From positions 149,790,052 through 149,854,051 of the forward strand of contig CM053034.1 of the NCBI GenBank assembly GCA_028564925.1: 64,000 bases of DNA. The letters are read 5' to 3'. Source of the stretch: Lithobates sylvaticus (Eukaryota > Chordata > Amphibia > Anura > Ranidae). Both the position numbers and the translations under genes were made by a program. The notes under the pieces were generated by a model. It had not been told where the DNA came from. It was given only the letters and a program-made list of their open reading frames with translations, and searched no databases. Positions 1-11,690 of the stretch are shown here, in pieces (positions within the stretch are counted from its first letter, which is position 1; every line of letters begins with the position of its first letter).

Positions 1-120
1 CTGGCCTGCCAGGCTGCGTGCTCTGATAAGGGTCTGACATGGATTTGGGGGGAACCCCCACGCCGTTTTTTCGGCGTAGGGAGTCCCTTTAAATCCATGC
101 CAGCTTACGGAGCTAGCGCG
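1..120. repeat. Edge fragment of the foldback-element arm family
   Basis: This stretch resembles 50189-50290, inside the right arm of the large foldback element: both have a gcctgccagg(c/t)tgcgtgctc core, then a (t)aagggtctg step, a tggattt block and a ccccacgcc(g/a)ttttt run. It is cut by the window start, so its full extent is unknown. It holds no gene. Confidence 0.6.
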
Positions 121-121
121 G

Positions 122-416
122 CGGCATTTACTGCCTACGCTAGCTGCGTAACCTGAAGTTACGTTCTAAATGAACGGACTTGCCGACGAGCGGCAAGTCC
201 GTTCATTTCAAAAGTCCGGCGGACTAGCCTACTAACGGCGGGATTGTCCGCCGGACTGCCAAGTCCAGCGGATAATTTTAAAACCAAACTTAAAACTTTG
301 GTCCGCCGGACTTTGGCGCCAAAAAGTCCGCCGGCGCCCACACACGAGGGGATTATCCGCTGGACTTGGGTTCAGAGGATAATCCCGCGGGATAGTCCCT
401 TCGTGTGTACGCGGCA
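122..416. mobile_element. Palindrome-rich Harbinger-type MITE fragment
   Basis: The right end, cgtgtgtacgcggca followed by TTA, matches the ends of the Harbinger MITEs elsewhere in the window. Inside are an 18-bp perfect hairpin stem with a 5-nt loop (168-208) and several copies of the near-palindromic core agtccgccggact. No matching left terminus is visible, so this is probably a truncated or diverged non-autonomous element. It has no coding capacity. Confidence 0.5.
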
Positions 417-1139
417 TTAGAGTCAATTTTATATTTTGAAGCACTTAAAAGAGCAGTGCAAATAGATTGCTGTGGTTTTGCACTGCCACTGGCTTGACTT
501 GGTCCATCATTTGAGGTTTCTGTATCTGTAAGGTTGAATTAGGGGGGAAAATTAAAGTTATTCTGATTTTACGTTCTGTCAGCTCCAAGTAGTCTCTTTA
601 TAATATACTATATGTACTTGTACTGTTGCACTGGAAGGGTCACAGATGGTGGTCATCTAAGGGCAGTGAGGGGAGGGGGGAGGCCTGGCCTCAGGCCTGT
701 TGTACGTACAAAAATTATTGTACTGCAGTGCAAAGTACTGCACTAGTCTGCTGATGTCTGCTCAGTCTGCTCTCAGCCTCTCAGTGTGCTCTTCTGCCTC
801 TGGGCGGCGGGTGAGTCGACGAGGAGTCGTACAGTACACAAGGTGCTGGTCTGGAGCCTGGATAGTGGTCTGAGGGCATGGCCTATAATAATCAACAGTG
901 CATTTGCAAAAAGGCCTGGCCCTGGATGCCACTGCCTGTCAGAGGAGGTCTGCCCTGCACACACATTTGCACTGTTGCACAGGTGGTCGTCTAAGGGCAG
1001 TAAGGGCTAATTGATTTCAATGGAAAAGGCATTAGAAGAAAAAGGCATTAGAAGAAAAAATGTACAGGCAGGAGGGGGAAGGTTTCAGGCCTGGCTGTTG
1101 TGTACGTATATTTTTTTATTAGACCTGTTTTAGGACATC
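417..1139. other. Gene-free stretch with a diverged internal duplication
   Basis: No gene is recognised. A segment at about 630-715 (gtggtcatctaagggcagt, then an aggcctgg...gttgtacgta block) recurs in diverged form at about 965-1110, so part of this stretch is a decayed direct repeat. Confidence 0.5.
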
Positions 1140-2200
1140 AATTTTTAGTTATTTTAGATTCTTCTCCCATGACTAAATTTTAATTTTCTTCAGTTCTAAA
1201 GTGCTGTTTTAATCACTTAGGCCTTTCTTCATTTAAATTCACTACTCATTCTTTAAGGATTGGAGCCACTACAGAAGCTGCTAGATTTGGTTTGAGTGAT
1301 TCAGTTATTATGAGATTGGGTAGATTGGGTAGATGGGAGTCTAGCAGATTCAATATGTACATTCACCCTAACTTATGTCTTTAATTTTAGGTGTCAAATC
1401 TTACATATGGATAGTTGGTCTTTCATATATACATTGGGTTCATAAAAGAGCATCACAGTGTTGCTACAGTTCCAATCTATCTTTACCTTCAAATAAGTTT
1501 CAAATTCTCTGGAAGGGCATTCAAGGGCTACAATGGACTGATCTCTTCTTTCAGCTCTTTACCTTGTTTCATTCTTAGCCTTCTCCATCTATTTTAAGTC
1601 TGCACCTTGAAGGTAATGATGTTGGGAAGCTAAAAACTTTAGATTTGATGTTTTTAATAAAACAGGATTTGCATTGTTTAAAACTTTCCTTTCCACATAC
1701 ACGTATTGTTTTTTTTCTGAAATTATTTCTCGTTTACCTTGGTTATATTCAACAAGTGGTAAACCACTTGAAAAGATCAAGGGAAGAATGAATCACTCTA
1801 TTGAGAAATTCTTGCCCTTGCTTGGGGGGTTCTCTTTCCCTCATGTCGATTTGGAAGGAGGTTTCCCCGGTTTATATAGACAAGATGGTGTCGGTTTAGA
1901 CATCTTTAATTTAGGTCTTCAAACTTGCATTGAGCAGGCCGCGGTGCTGGGGTAGTCTTGTTTGTTTGCAACAAACTCGGCTGGTGGGGACTTTGTTTTT
2001 ATGATTTGATTTATTTATAGCTCGAGTTCTATGACTGAGCGAGTTTAGAATTTGTTTTTTAATAAAATATTTTTAAATAGAATTTATTTATTCATTTATT
2101 GATTTCTATTGAATAAAGTTATTTATTTTTTTATTATACCAATAAAGGTGCCGCTGTCATTTAAACCCCCAATTTGGTTGTATTGTGTTTTTCTTTCTTC
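1140..2200 (+). mobile_element. Ngaro/DIRS-type tyrosine-recombinase retroelement fossil (3' part)
   Basis: Conceptual translation near 1240-1370 shows the C-terminal signature of a tyrosine recombinase: a THSLRIG box followed by a LGR(W)-type box and a tyrosine-rich tail. Downstream, at about 1390-1955, lies sequence resembling the SGNH-hydrolase-like domain carried by vertebrate Ngaro elements (a GNDVG block near 1615 and a late DGVGLDIF-like block). An AT-rich tail follows with AATAAA signals near 2111 and 2142. Only the 3' part is present; it is an old, broken copy. Confidence 0.6.
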
Positions 2201-2277
2201 ATTAAGAATCATAGAATGTGTGACCTACAATCCCATGTAAAATGCCCACAAAATGACCCCATGAGACAGATACTCTG

Positions 2278-2612
2278 ATGGGCTGCAGATAGGTACTCGG
2301 GTACTCTGGACTGCAGATAGGTACGCGGATACTCTGGGCTGCAGATAGGTACTCGGGTACTCTGGGCTGCAGATGGGTACTCTGGGCTGCAGATAGGTAC
2401 TCGGGTACTCTGGACTGCAGATAGGTACTCGGGTACTCTGGACTGCAGATAGGTATGCGGGTACTCTGGGCTGCAGATAGGTACTCGGGTACCCTGGGCT
2501 GGCGATAGGTACTCAGGTATCCTGGGCTGCAAATAGGTACTCGGGTACGCTGGGCTGCAGATGGGTATTCTGGGCTTCAGATAGGTACTCGGGTACTCTG
2601 AGCTGGAGACAG
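2278..2612. repeat. 28-bp minisatellite
   Basis: About a dozen tandem units of roughly 28 bp, each close to ctgcagataggtactcgggt plus actctgga, with point variants and two shortened units. The reverse-strand open frame across it (repeating YLQSRVPE) is a by-product of the repeat and not a gene. Confidence 0.9.
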
Positions 2613-3039
2613 GTCCTCTTTATTTTGGGGGAAATCTGGGAACCGTGTTTTGCACTGTAATTGGTAACTCACTGTTACCAGATCTCCTCCTCACACTGGA
2701 TCAGTGTGTGAGGAAGAGAACCCAGTAATGGCGAGTTATTGCCGCTTGCTGACATTTGTTACTGGCTGTGATTGGACACAGCCGGTCACGTGGTAAAGAG
2801 CTAATTTCATTGGCTCTTTACCCTGATCGGGGATGGGCTGTGTCCGAGAGACAACAGGTAGGTGACTATCACATCCAAACAGATGCAGGGCGGGACCTAG
2901 GCCAGCATGGCACAAACTCCTATTCAACCCAGCTTCCTTACACTTTCATATCAAAAACTGTACCTGACACTTTTTTTCGTTACCATGTGTTGTGGTGTTC
3001 TGCAATTCAGGTTAGTTGCCGTAATATGTTGGGATTCTT
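2613..3039. other. Gene-free stretch
   Basis: No gene recognised. A short imperfect inverted repeat around cacactggatcagtgtgtg (near 2693-2712) and matched ggctgtgattggacacagcc / gggctgtgtccgag blocks suggest debris of another terminal-repeat element. Confidence 0.4.
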
Positions 3040-3043
3040 TTAA

Positions 3044-3961
3044 CCACTTGCCGACAAGCCGCCGCAGCTATACTGAGGCAGGGCGGTTCTATTGCGCAAA
3101 TCGCTGTAACGGTACAGAGCTTTGTGTAATAGATACAGCGGGCACACGCCCATGGCGTGGCGCCAGAGCCAATGCATGTGACTGGCAGCCGCGGTATTCA
3201 CCGGTCACCCACGATCGCTCCACAGAGAGCCTGAATGGGGATCTGCCAATGTAAACAAAGCAGATCCCATTCTGATCGTCTGTTGCTAATGATTAGGAAC
3301 ATCAATCTCTCTGTACTCCCCAGTCAGTCCACTCCCACCACAGTTAGAAAGCACCTCCCTAGGACACACTTAACCCTTTGATCGCCCCTGGTGTTAATTC
3401 TCTCCCTGCCACTGTCATTTATACAGTGCATTTTTATAGCACTGATCGCTATATAAATATCACTAGTCCCAAAAAAGTGTCGAAAGTGTCCGATCTGTCG
3501 GCCAGAATATGGCAGTACAGCTAAAAATTGCTGATCACTGCCATTACTAGTAAAAAAAAAATGCTATAAATCTATCCTTTATTTTGTAGACGCTATAGCT
3601 TTTGTGCAAACCAATCAATATATGCTTAATGCGATTTTTATCTGTTTACCATGAATATGTAGAAGAATTCATATTGTTGGCCTAAACTGATGAAAAAATT
3701 ATTATAATTTTTTAGGGGGGATATTTATTATAGCAAAAAAATTCAAAATTGACGTTTTTTTGTTTATAGCGCAAAAAAATAAAAAACCGCAGGTGATCAA
3801 ATACCACCAAAAGAAAGCTCTATTTGTGGGAAAAAAGCACATCAATTTTGTTTGGGTACAGTGTGGTACGACCTAGCAATTGTCAGTTAAAGTGACACAG
3901 TGCTGTATCACAGAAAATGGCCTGATCATTAAGGGGGTAAATCCTTCCGGGGCTGAAGTGG
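3044..3961. mobile_element. TTAA-flanked CCACTT-ended MITE (piggyBac-like target site)
   Basis: The 918-bp element starts CCACTTGCCG and ends with the inverse GAAGTGG, directly inside TTAA on the left and TTGA (one change from TTAA) on the right. A TTAA target duplication is the hallmark of piggyBac-type transposition. The inside has no ORF of note and carries A-rich runs. The same family lies intact at 52755-53782. Confidence 0.8.
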
Positions 3962-4033
3962 TTGAGAATCTTTGATGTGGTACCGTGCTTGCATTACTAC
4001 AATCATACAATGTAAACATGTGAAACCACCTTG

Positions 4034-4140
4034 AGCCCTGGTTCACACTGGAGCGTTTTGACATGCCAAATCAGAGCCAATTGCCATCAATGGCACCGTC
4101 CTAATCAGTGCGGCGCCGCAGCTCAGTGTGAACCTGGGCT
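4034..4140. mobile_element. Short 107-bp terminal-inverted-repeat MITE
   Basis: AGCCCTGGTTCACACTG at the left is mirrored at the right by CAGTGTGAACCTGGGCT. The flanks (TTG left, TAA right) resemble a decayed TWA target duplication, so a Harbinger-type origin is likely but not proven. Confidence 0.6.
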
Positions 4141-4205
4141 TAAAGTGTACATTACCTCATATTCCTGCTGGGGTAGAAGAGGTCCAAGGCACTGCCCAAG
4201 ACTTA

Positions 4206-4589
4206 TGCCCCAGAAATTCCGACAGAAAATGTCCGATCGGACCATGTTGTCGGAAAATCTGACCGTGTGTGGGCTCCATCTGACTTTTTCCGATGGAAAA
4301 AATTTGAGATCCTGCTCTCAAATTTTCCGACAACAAAATCCGATCAGACTTTTTCCGATCGTGTTTAGAGAATTCCGACGGACAAAGTGCCACGCATGCT
4401 CAGATCAAATTACGAGACCAAACCTATTGGCTAATAGCCTCTATGTAGTTCCGTCGTACGCAATGAACGTTGCCACGTTCAGAACGATCGGATTTGTCCG
4501 ACCGTGTGTATGCAACACCAGTGTTGGACAAAATCTGAAAAAGTCTGACGGATTTTGTGGTCGGAATTTACGACCATGTGTACGGGGCA
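4206..4589. mobile_element. Harbinger MITE with TTA duplication
   Basis: The element lies between direct TTA repeats (4203-4205 and 4590-4592). The right end reads ccatgtgtacggggca; the left end, TGCCCCAGAAATTCC, looks like the same terminus with a small internal deletion. The inside repeats gtcggaaaatc / tccgatcgga words that pair in inverted orientation. A forward open frame across it is not a gene. Confidence 0.8.
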
Positions 4590-4592
4590 TTA

Positions 4593-6429
4593 GTGTAGGC
4601 AATGGCTCCTGGGCCAGCTGGTACACGCATGTCAGGAAAGTAAAAAGGGCCTTGGCAGGGGTCAAGGAAAGGCTGTTGTTGCGTAAGTTAGTTAAGAGTA
4701 TGGTTTGTTATCCTTTAACATAGGTCACAATAATGAATCCAATTAATGACAACTGTGTTCTTGCTTTCTCTCTCTTTTTTTTGGCTTGGCTGCTGTTTGC
4801 AATCAGTATCATGTAAAAAAAGCAAGTTGAAATTCCTCCTGAAATAAATTAAACCAATACCATGCACTCTGACTGAGCTCTCTGACTCCTGATACAATAA
4901 AAAGTATGGAACTAATTGACCGGCATGTCCAAGAAAAGAAAAGCCCTTTGCAAAATAATTCTCTGTCAGCGAGTATCACAGATCTGCTCATTTGCTAAGT
5001 TTGTTTGTATAGCACAATCATTTATGCAAAATTAGGGGAAAGAAATTAAAATCACTTTGACAAAACAGCTTTGATTAATATCCACCTAATTTATTGTCAT
5101 GTATGTTCTCACAAGTAAAACATTTACAGCTTGTGCAGAGAGAAAAGCCAGGCCATGCCGAAGAAATGTTTTTGAAGTGAAGTACTAATAGGTTAAAGTG
5201 AGACCAAAGGACACAGTGTGCACAGCACAGAACTATGTGTGTCACGTGGTCATTAACCATGCTGTCAACTTGAATTTGTTTTTCTACTTTAAATTACCCT
5301 GATGCTCTTCTTCCCTTTAAAAAAAAGTTTAGGGCATGCAGAGAAAATTAGAAAACCACTTGAGCAAAGCTTATGGAGTTCTCTGTTATAGGCAGACTAA
5401 TGTTTCTAACTTGTCTCATGTTAGGTGGAGATGGGCATTTCCAAGCATAAGCATATGATCAACTTAACCCTTCTTATCCTGAGCCGTATTATTTACTAAT
5501 TTGTGAAATTTTAATCAGATACTTTTTTTAATTTAGGAAGTCTACTGTTCAACATTCAGCTACAATACAAAGTCTGTCTCTCTGCTTTGCAACAGAAAAG
5601 TGCAAAAGGATATCAAGTTTAATAACAAAGACATGGTTTATGTGATTTAAGTGATTGCTTATCACTGACAGTGATCAAGGGATGTGCACACTCCTGTAAA
5701 GGAGCATATGCAGGAACAGCTGTTATTCATTTACATGTAGTATATGCATATTCGTGTCCCTTAGATTTTTAACAGTCTTTTTTTTTTTGCTAAATAAATT
5801 GTATTGTTACACTATTGTGAGTATACGGTGTAGGAATTTCTCAGAATGTGCTAGAAAAAACTTGTCAGCATTGACCAGTGTCCAGTGTGTATTAGAGAAA
5901 GTTTCCACATTGTTGCAATCTCTATTTTATCAAAGTAGGATCTATTCATGCTTCTATATCCATAATAAGCTTGAAGTTACAAAAAGAAAATGTAAACTTT
6001 ATTATTTTTTTTGAGTAATTTCTTTTTATATTATTGGACTGCCCCTACATGGATGTTGTGAGGTGCAGTGACATGGGTCACAGGTATAACAGACATGAAT
6101 TGTAATATGTAAAACATCATGTGATGCACAGTTTTGCTCTGTAGACCCCTTATCTGGTCACATTGGCACTCCCAGATGAACACACTTTTCATAGCTATAA
6201 TGATAAGAACTGGTCGACCTCAAAAACCTGAATGTTTTGAATCAAATTACAAAAAAAAATAATAAAAAAAAATGAAAACCATAAACATGATTCACTTCAC
6301 AATGAGCACCTTTAAGGAGCCATTTGTAACAGTTACTTCTAGTCATCAATAATTGTTTCTTCATGTTAAAAAAAAAAAAAAAAAAAAAAACATACCTACT
6401 AGTCAATGGAGTCTAGTGTTGTTTTCCTT
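4593..6429. other. Gene-free AT-rich stretch
   Basis: About 1.8 kb of AT-rich sequence with no recognisable gene or element. It ends with a 22-nt adenine run at about 6368-6390. Short open frames here have no family features. Confidence 0.5.
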
Positions 6430-7258
6430 CCAGTCCAAAGCTCATCGTTATCACTCTGCTCCCACATTGTCATCTCGGAATGAAATTCAAGGCTGTTCCC
6501 AAGGTTTAGGAGTGTGTCTATGGGAATGTTTGACCATTTCTGCAAAAGCACATTTGCGCAGTCTCCACTCTAATTCATCCCAAAGGTGTTGTATCGGGTT
6601 GAAGTCAGGACTCTGTGCAGGCCAGTCAAAGTCCTCCACCCCAAACTCACTCATCCATGTCTTTTATGGACCTTGCTTTGTGCACTGGTCCAAATCATTT
6701 GGTGGAGGGGGGGTTATGGTGTGGGGTTGTTTTTCAGGTGTTGGGCTTGGCCCTGTGTCTTTATGGACCTTGCTTTGTGCACCGGTGCACAGTCATGTTG
6801 GAACAGGAATGGGTCATCCCCAAAGTTGTCCAAAATGTCTGGGTAAGTTGATGCCTTATGAGTTCCCTTCACTGGAACTAAGGGGCCAAGCCCAACACCT
6901 AAAAAACAACCCCACAGGGTCCATAAAGACATGGATGAGCAAGTTTGGGGTGGAGGCCTTGACTGGCCAGATCTCAATCAGATAGAACACCTTTGGGATG
7001 AATTTGAGCGGAGACTGCGAGCCAAGCCTTCTCATCCACATCAGTGCCTGACCTCACAAATGCGCTTCTGGAAGAATGGTCAAACATTTCCATAGACACA
7101 CTCCTAAACCTTGTGAAAAGCCTTCCCAGAATTGTTGAAGCTGTTATAGCTGCAAAGGTTGGGCCAACTCAATATTGATCCGTACGGACTAAGACTGGGA
7201 TGCCATTTAAGTTCATGTGTGTGTCAAAGCAGGCGTCCCAACACTTTTGCCAATGTAA
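6430..7258. mobile_element. Scrambled, palindromic Tc1-like transposon remnant
   Basis: The right part (6905-7258) reads as the end of a Tc1-like transposase gene: a GGVEALTG stretch, an (E)HLWDE-like helix, then the 3' tail ending gcaggcgtcccaacacttttg. The left part (6490-6700) is the reverse complement of the same region, and pieces between are duplicated and inverted (ccttgctttgtgcac occurs twice, gttgggcttggcc in both orientations). The result is a head-to-head palindromic derivative. The 210-codon forward frame here is a chance frame. Confidence 0.75.
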
Positions 7259-7299
<41 letters not shown>

Positions 7300-7313
7300 T
7301 ATAAATAAATTAG
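7259..7313. repeat. (GT)n(AT)n microsatellite
   Basis: A short TG run passes into about 18 AT dinucleotides, next to the terminus of the Tc1-like remnant. Confidence 0.95.
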
Positions 7314-7654
7314 TATACTAGTTTTTGTGTTCAATTTAATGTATTCAAGTCATCTATTGGAAAAGTTTTATTTTTTATTTTCTCTGCACACTTCAAGCCT
7401 TGTTTTTCCCCTTTCTACAGTATAAAAACATGGAGCAAAAATCACCTGCTGCATCTATAAAGCATCCGTGGTCCAATGTAAGTATGTATTATTCCTACCC
7501 AGGGCTGTCTTTAATATTGATTGGACCCTGGGCAAACATTTTTTAGGGCCCCCTCCTTCCATATCATTTTGCTCTCCACCTGCTCTGAGACATACAATAA
7601 ATAGCAACTAGACTCAAAATCAGTTTACTAAATCAGATCAGACAGCGATTAAGA

Positions 7655-7980
7655 TGGGTTGCCAGAGGTTACAGCATATCATTACTGCTCACTGACTGGC
7701 TACTAAAGGTTTCAGCACACATTATGGCTCACTGATTATTTGCTAGCGGTTACAGCACATAACTTCTGCTTTTTGATTGGTTCCTAGAGATTACAGTACA
7801 TCAATACTGCTCATTGATTGGTTTCAAGGGGTTGCTGGACAATCTTACCACTCACTAATTGGTTGCTAGAGGTTGCTGCATATCCTTTCTACTTAATGAT
7901 TGGTTGCAAGAGGTTAGTGCACATCATTACTGCTCACTGATTGGTTGCTAAAGGTTACAGCACATCATCTCCTCACTGCC
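7655..7980. repeat. About 42-bp minisatellite inside the hAT element
   Basis: Seven to eight diverged units built around ctgattggttgctagaggtt plus acagcacatcattactgctca. It does not extend past the hAT ends. Confidence 0.8.
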
Positions 7981-8214
7981 TGCACACCATGAACTGGGGA
8001 GGTGAGGTAACCCATCAATAGACAGAAAACTCCTAGAGACCCTAGGACTCCTGGGATCAGTGGCAATGCTGGGGGAAGGGAGTGTGACCAGTGGCAATGC
8101 TGTGGGGATTGATGGGATCAGTGACAATGGTGGGGGGATGGGATTAGTTAGGAGGCAGTACACTGTGGCCAATTCTGAATCATGTAGAGCAAAGCTGGAA
8201 ATCTTTGGCAAGTA

Positions 8215-8590
8215 TATAGTGGGGGATTCTACACTGACAACCAATGCGAGGGGGAATTTACACTGAACACCAATGTGGGAGGAATTTGAACTGACCACAA
8301 ATGTAAGGTGACACTTCTACCCCGAACACCAATGTTAGGGGGAATTTACACTGACCACCAATGTAGAGGGGGATTTACACTGACCACCAGTGTAAGGACA
8401 ATCTGCACTTACCACCAATGTAAAGGGAATGTACACTGATCACCAATTTAATAAAGACTGTATACTGACTACCAGTGTAGGGGGGACCTTCACACTGGCC
8501 ACTACTGTGAATGAAAGGATTGTACACCAAGCCTCAATGTGATGAGAAGATATACACTGACTACCAATGTAACTGACACATTTAGCCTGC
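8215..8590. repeat. About 30-bp minisatellite inside the hAT element
   Basis: A dozen or so diverged units of the form gggggatttacactgaccac plus caatgta. It is unrelated to the neighbouring 42-bp array yet confined to the same transposon. Confidence 0.8.
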
Positions 8591-9251
8591 ATACACATTT
8601 CTTTGTGTTGGGAGAACGCATGCAAAATCGCTTTCCTGACACCACAGAAACGTGCTACCCTTTAGCAGTTACACAGCAGTGCCATTAATTGTTAAACGGT
8701 AACTCCACTTTCGTGGGTAAAAAAAGGTCAAAGAAAAAATAATATAGTGTATACAATTGGGACACAAATCATATTGTAAATTAATGTTATTAAAAATTAC
8801 ATTTCCTTTTCAAGGTTATTTACATGTAAACACAGGGTCTGCAGTCATCTGTACACGGAAATAGAGCAGAGCTGGGCAGCATTAGTAACAGAATGTCACA
8901 CTGAGATATTGGGACACAGCATGGGACTAAAACTTCAAAGGACAAGGGAGCTTAAACTGGGATAGTTTGGGCCCCACAACAATGATGGGGCCCAGGGCAG
9001 CTGCTCCTTTTGCCCTGCCTTAAAAATGGCCCTGTTCCTACCTTCACATGCATTTGTACCAGAATTTGGGACTAACAGCAAGACATGGGAACAAGAAAGC
9101 ATGTTCTGGAGGTAAGTCATGATAGCTTCTGTTCAGTCCTAAAAAGCATGTCTTCCAATGGTCTCACGTGTACTATATGCCTAGTTTGTTAAATACAAGT
9201 GCAGTTTGAAGGAATTTCCACTTGAAATAAGCATCTTCATTTTTCTTCCTT

Positions 9252-9330
9252 GTAGACACCACAATTATTCATGGGTGTGTAAAGGTAGGCGTCCCAGTAC
9301 TTTTGGTATTATAGTGTGTGTATGTGTATT
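9252..9330. mobile_element. Tc1-like terminus fragment
   Basis: The segment ggtaggcgtcccagtacttttgg plus a following tatagtgtg matches the terminal region of the Tc1-like family at 7220-7258. Only the end survives. Confidence 0.55.
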
Positions 9331-9660
9331 TATTATTTATATATACAGTATCTCACAAATGAGTACACCCCTCACATTTTTGTAAATATGTTGTCTTTTC
9401 ATGTGACAACACTGGAGAAATTACACTTTGCTACAATGTAAAGTATACACTTGTATAACAGTGTACAGTTGCTGTCCCCTCAAAATAACTCAACACACAG
9501 CCATTGATGTCTAAACCACTGGCAACAAAAATGAGTACACCTCTAAAGCCCCATACACACGGTCGGACTTTTTCATGGATTCTTTGCAGCATTTATACAC
9601 TACATGTTTATTTTTACTCAGATCGTAAAAGAATCTTTGTTATATTTCTACCATGATTTG

Positions 9661-9750
9661 TCTTTTTTTTTTTTTTTGGGAATACATATTTGACGTTTTT
9701 TTTTTTTTTTTTTTTTGGATTTGGGGGGTTTTTTTTTTTTTTTTTTTTGT
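9661..9750. repeat. Poly-T tracts in Harbinger copy 1
   Basis: Three T runs of 15-22 nt separated by short spacers. The homologous A runs occur in copy 2 at 43908-43974, so the tracts are part of the element. Confidence 0.9.
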
Positions 9751-10212
9751 TGTGTGTCTCAACTTAGCAAAACCACATTATTAACATTTGTATTCCTTGC
9801 TTAAATTTACTAGGAGTTTGTTGGTTGTTGGTGCCCCTTGTTAATTCTACTTTAGGATTAGTGAAATGTACCTGCCTACTCAAAGAAAAACTGTCATTGT
9901 AGAAAAGTAAAACACAATAGTCAATGATTATTTCAAATCAAAAAAAACTTTATTTAGGTCTCAGCAACAAACCAAAGAGGAACGCAGCCATGGTGAAACT
10001 TGGGGAATTTGCAAAGCCTTGGCCCCCCACGGCAACCATAATTTTTCAAGCGTAGAAAATTGGGGGCCTGAGGAGTACGTATATTAAGGGGAGTGCAATC
10101 TGGTCCTGAAGTCCAAAGCATCCGGAACTGCAGCAGATGCCATCTAGGTCCCCAGGCTCTGGTACTACGAGAGGCTCCATCTTCTCTCAGACCAGACTGA
10201 ATCCAGGTCGTC

Positions 10213-11395
10213 ACTCTCAGGTCTTCCTTCCACGCTTCCTTGCACGCTGTGGCTGTCGTGCTGGTGGGGTGGCAGAAGGAGGAGGAGGAGGAGGCGGAGC
10301 ATGGTAACTATGGCAAACATGTGTGACTGGGGTCATCTCCCCAGCCCTACCCTTATTTAGGACATGGAGGATGAGCCCTCACACATGTTGCGTTGCCTCA
10401 CCTCCATACCCATCATCTTCGTGACAACCACAGAGCCAAAGGTCTCCTCGTCGGCGGGTGTGGCATGTAGGGAGTCTGAAGCCTCTCTTATCATCCGGAG
10501 CGCTGACTCTGCCGCATAACCCCCCCTTCTCGCCCTTTTGTACGGAAGGCGGAGGGGAGGGGTTTGGGTGTCAGTCAGGCTCCGAGGCCTAGCCCCCTCT
10601 TGGCTGCCACTACCCACCTCGTGGCTGCCACTAACCCATGCCTCCTCCTGACTGCCACCTTCCACAGCCACCTCCTGGCTGAGGTCTTCCTGTGTATGAA
10701 AAAGGGACATAGTTTCAGTTATTTGTTCATCAAACACACACAATTCTCATCTAGTGACTGTTGCAAAATGTTTACAAATAGAAAACCATACAATTCTCAG
10801 CCCTGCAGTTTAGATTCTGGCCCCAAATGTCTCCAACACTACTGTCAGTTGATATGTCAAACACGTTAGGAACTAAGCAATTGGGGATCCTGAATTAAGT
10901 GAACATCATTCATTATTCACATAAATGGTAACAAAACTACTATACCTGGAACAAGCTGGGCTCCTCCACCTCTTCCAGACTGGAAGGCCCAGGTTGCTCC
11001 TCGGAAGCCTCATCAGGGGTGGCCTGCGCGCAAGGAAGCGTGGAAGGAGGAGTCGAGAGTGGCTCCGTGACATCAGCCTGGTCTTTGAAAAAATGTAGAC
11101 TCTGATAGTACCAGAGCTTGGGGACATAGACCTCATCTGCTGCAGTTGCAGTTTCTTCCGACTTCCGGACCTTCTTGCGCTCCCTGATATACGCACTCCT
11201 CAGGCTGCCAATTTTCTTTCTTATATCATCAACAGTTGCCGCGGGGAACCTTGGCTTGACAAATTCCACAAGTTCCTCCAGGGCTGCGTGCCTCTTTGGT
11301 TTGTTGCTATAATGGGGGTGTTTCCCCTGCCATAAAATGGGAAATTCCCTGTATTTGGCAATGAAGAGAATCCCTTCATAATCTCTGCAAGACAC
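10213..11395 (-). pseudogene. Decayed MADF-like accessory gene of Harbinger copy 1
   Basis: This is the counterpart of the intact gene at 42255-43437. The first coding exon (about 11384-10946) keeps the MADF fold signature: KYREFPILW near the start, a KIGSLRSAYIRERKKVRKS helix and a WYYQSLHFFKDQ strand, followed by an acidic linker and a usable donor (CAG/gtatag). The second exon starts at 10689 after a consensus acceptor. The start region differs from copy 2 by a small deletion that removes the original ATG context, and a deletion in exon 2 shifts the frame so that it ends early near 10357, well short of the copy-2 terminus. The protein would have been a DNA-binding partner of the transposase; this copy is dead. 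Confidence 0.75.
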
Positions 11396-11690
11396 AACAC
11401 CACACCAAACCCTATAAATTATGTCAGGCTAAACTCTCCTAATCTTCTCCATAAAGAGGCCTCAAGTTCGAATAAGTCTAGGCTAGTTATGTACCAACGT
11501 CAAATTGTACCTTCGTTTGTAGCGATCGTCTCGTGCGTGAGTTTTCTCTCCCCTCGTCTCCCAGATCGTGGCTACGACACAGGCGTGTGACGTTTTATAT
11601 ACAGTGCGCATGCGTCAAACTCCGCCCGCCCCTGACGATCTTTCTCGTCTATTCCCCCCCCTTCTCTTTACGGCGCAGTGGGGAGAGCAC

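Larger units (their letters stand above)
7500..9034. mobile_element. hAT-type non-autonomous element with perfect 8-bp duplication
   Basis: The 1535-bp element begins CAGGGCTGTCTTTAA and ends with the inverse TTAAAAATGGCCCTG. TTCCTACC flanks it on both sides (7492-7499 and 9035-9042), an exact 8-bp duplication as made by hAT transposases. No transposase is present. The ends carry ggaccctgggcaaa / ggggcccagggcag blocks, and the middle is filled with two unrelated minisatellites. A 261-bp relative lies at 61625-61885. Confidence 0.9.

Noticed and set aside
2209-2532. 107-codon reverse frame with YLQSRVPE repeats
   Set aside because: By-product of the 28-bp minisatellite.
4031-4723. 230-codon forward frame
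   Set aside because: It spans two MITEs with inverted ends and the gap between them; no domain is recognisable.
6353-6985. 210-codon forward frame
   Set aside because: It crosses a poly-A run and the scrambled Tc1 remnant in a frame and orientation that do not match transposase.
10564-10869. Forward frame antisense to the MADF-like remnant
   Set aside because: Shadow of the decayed reverse-strand gene; the same shadow appears at 42790-43095 against the intact copy.
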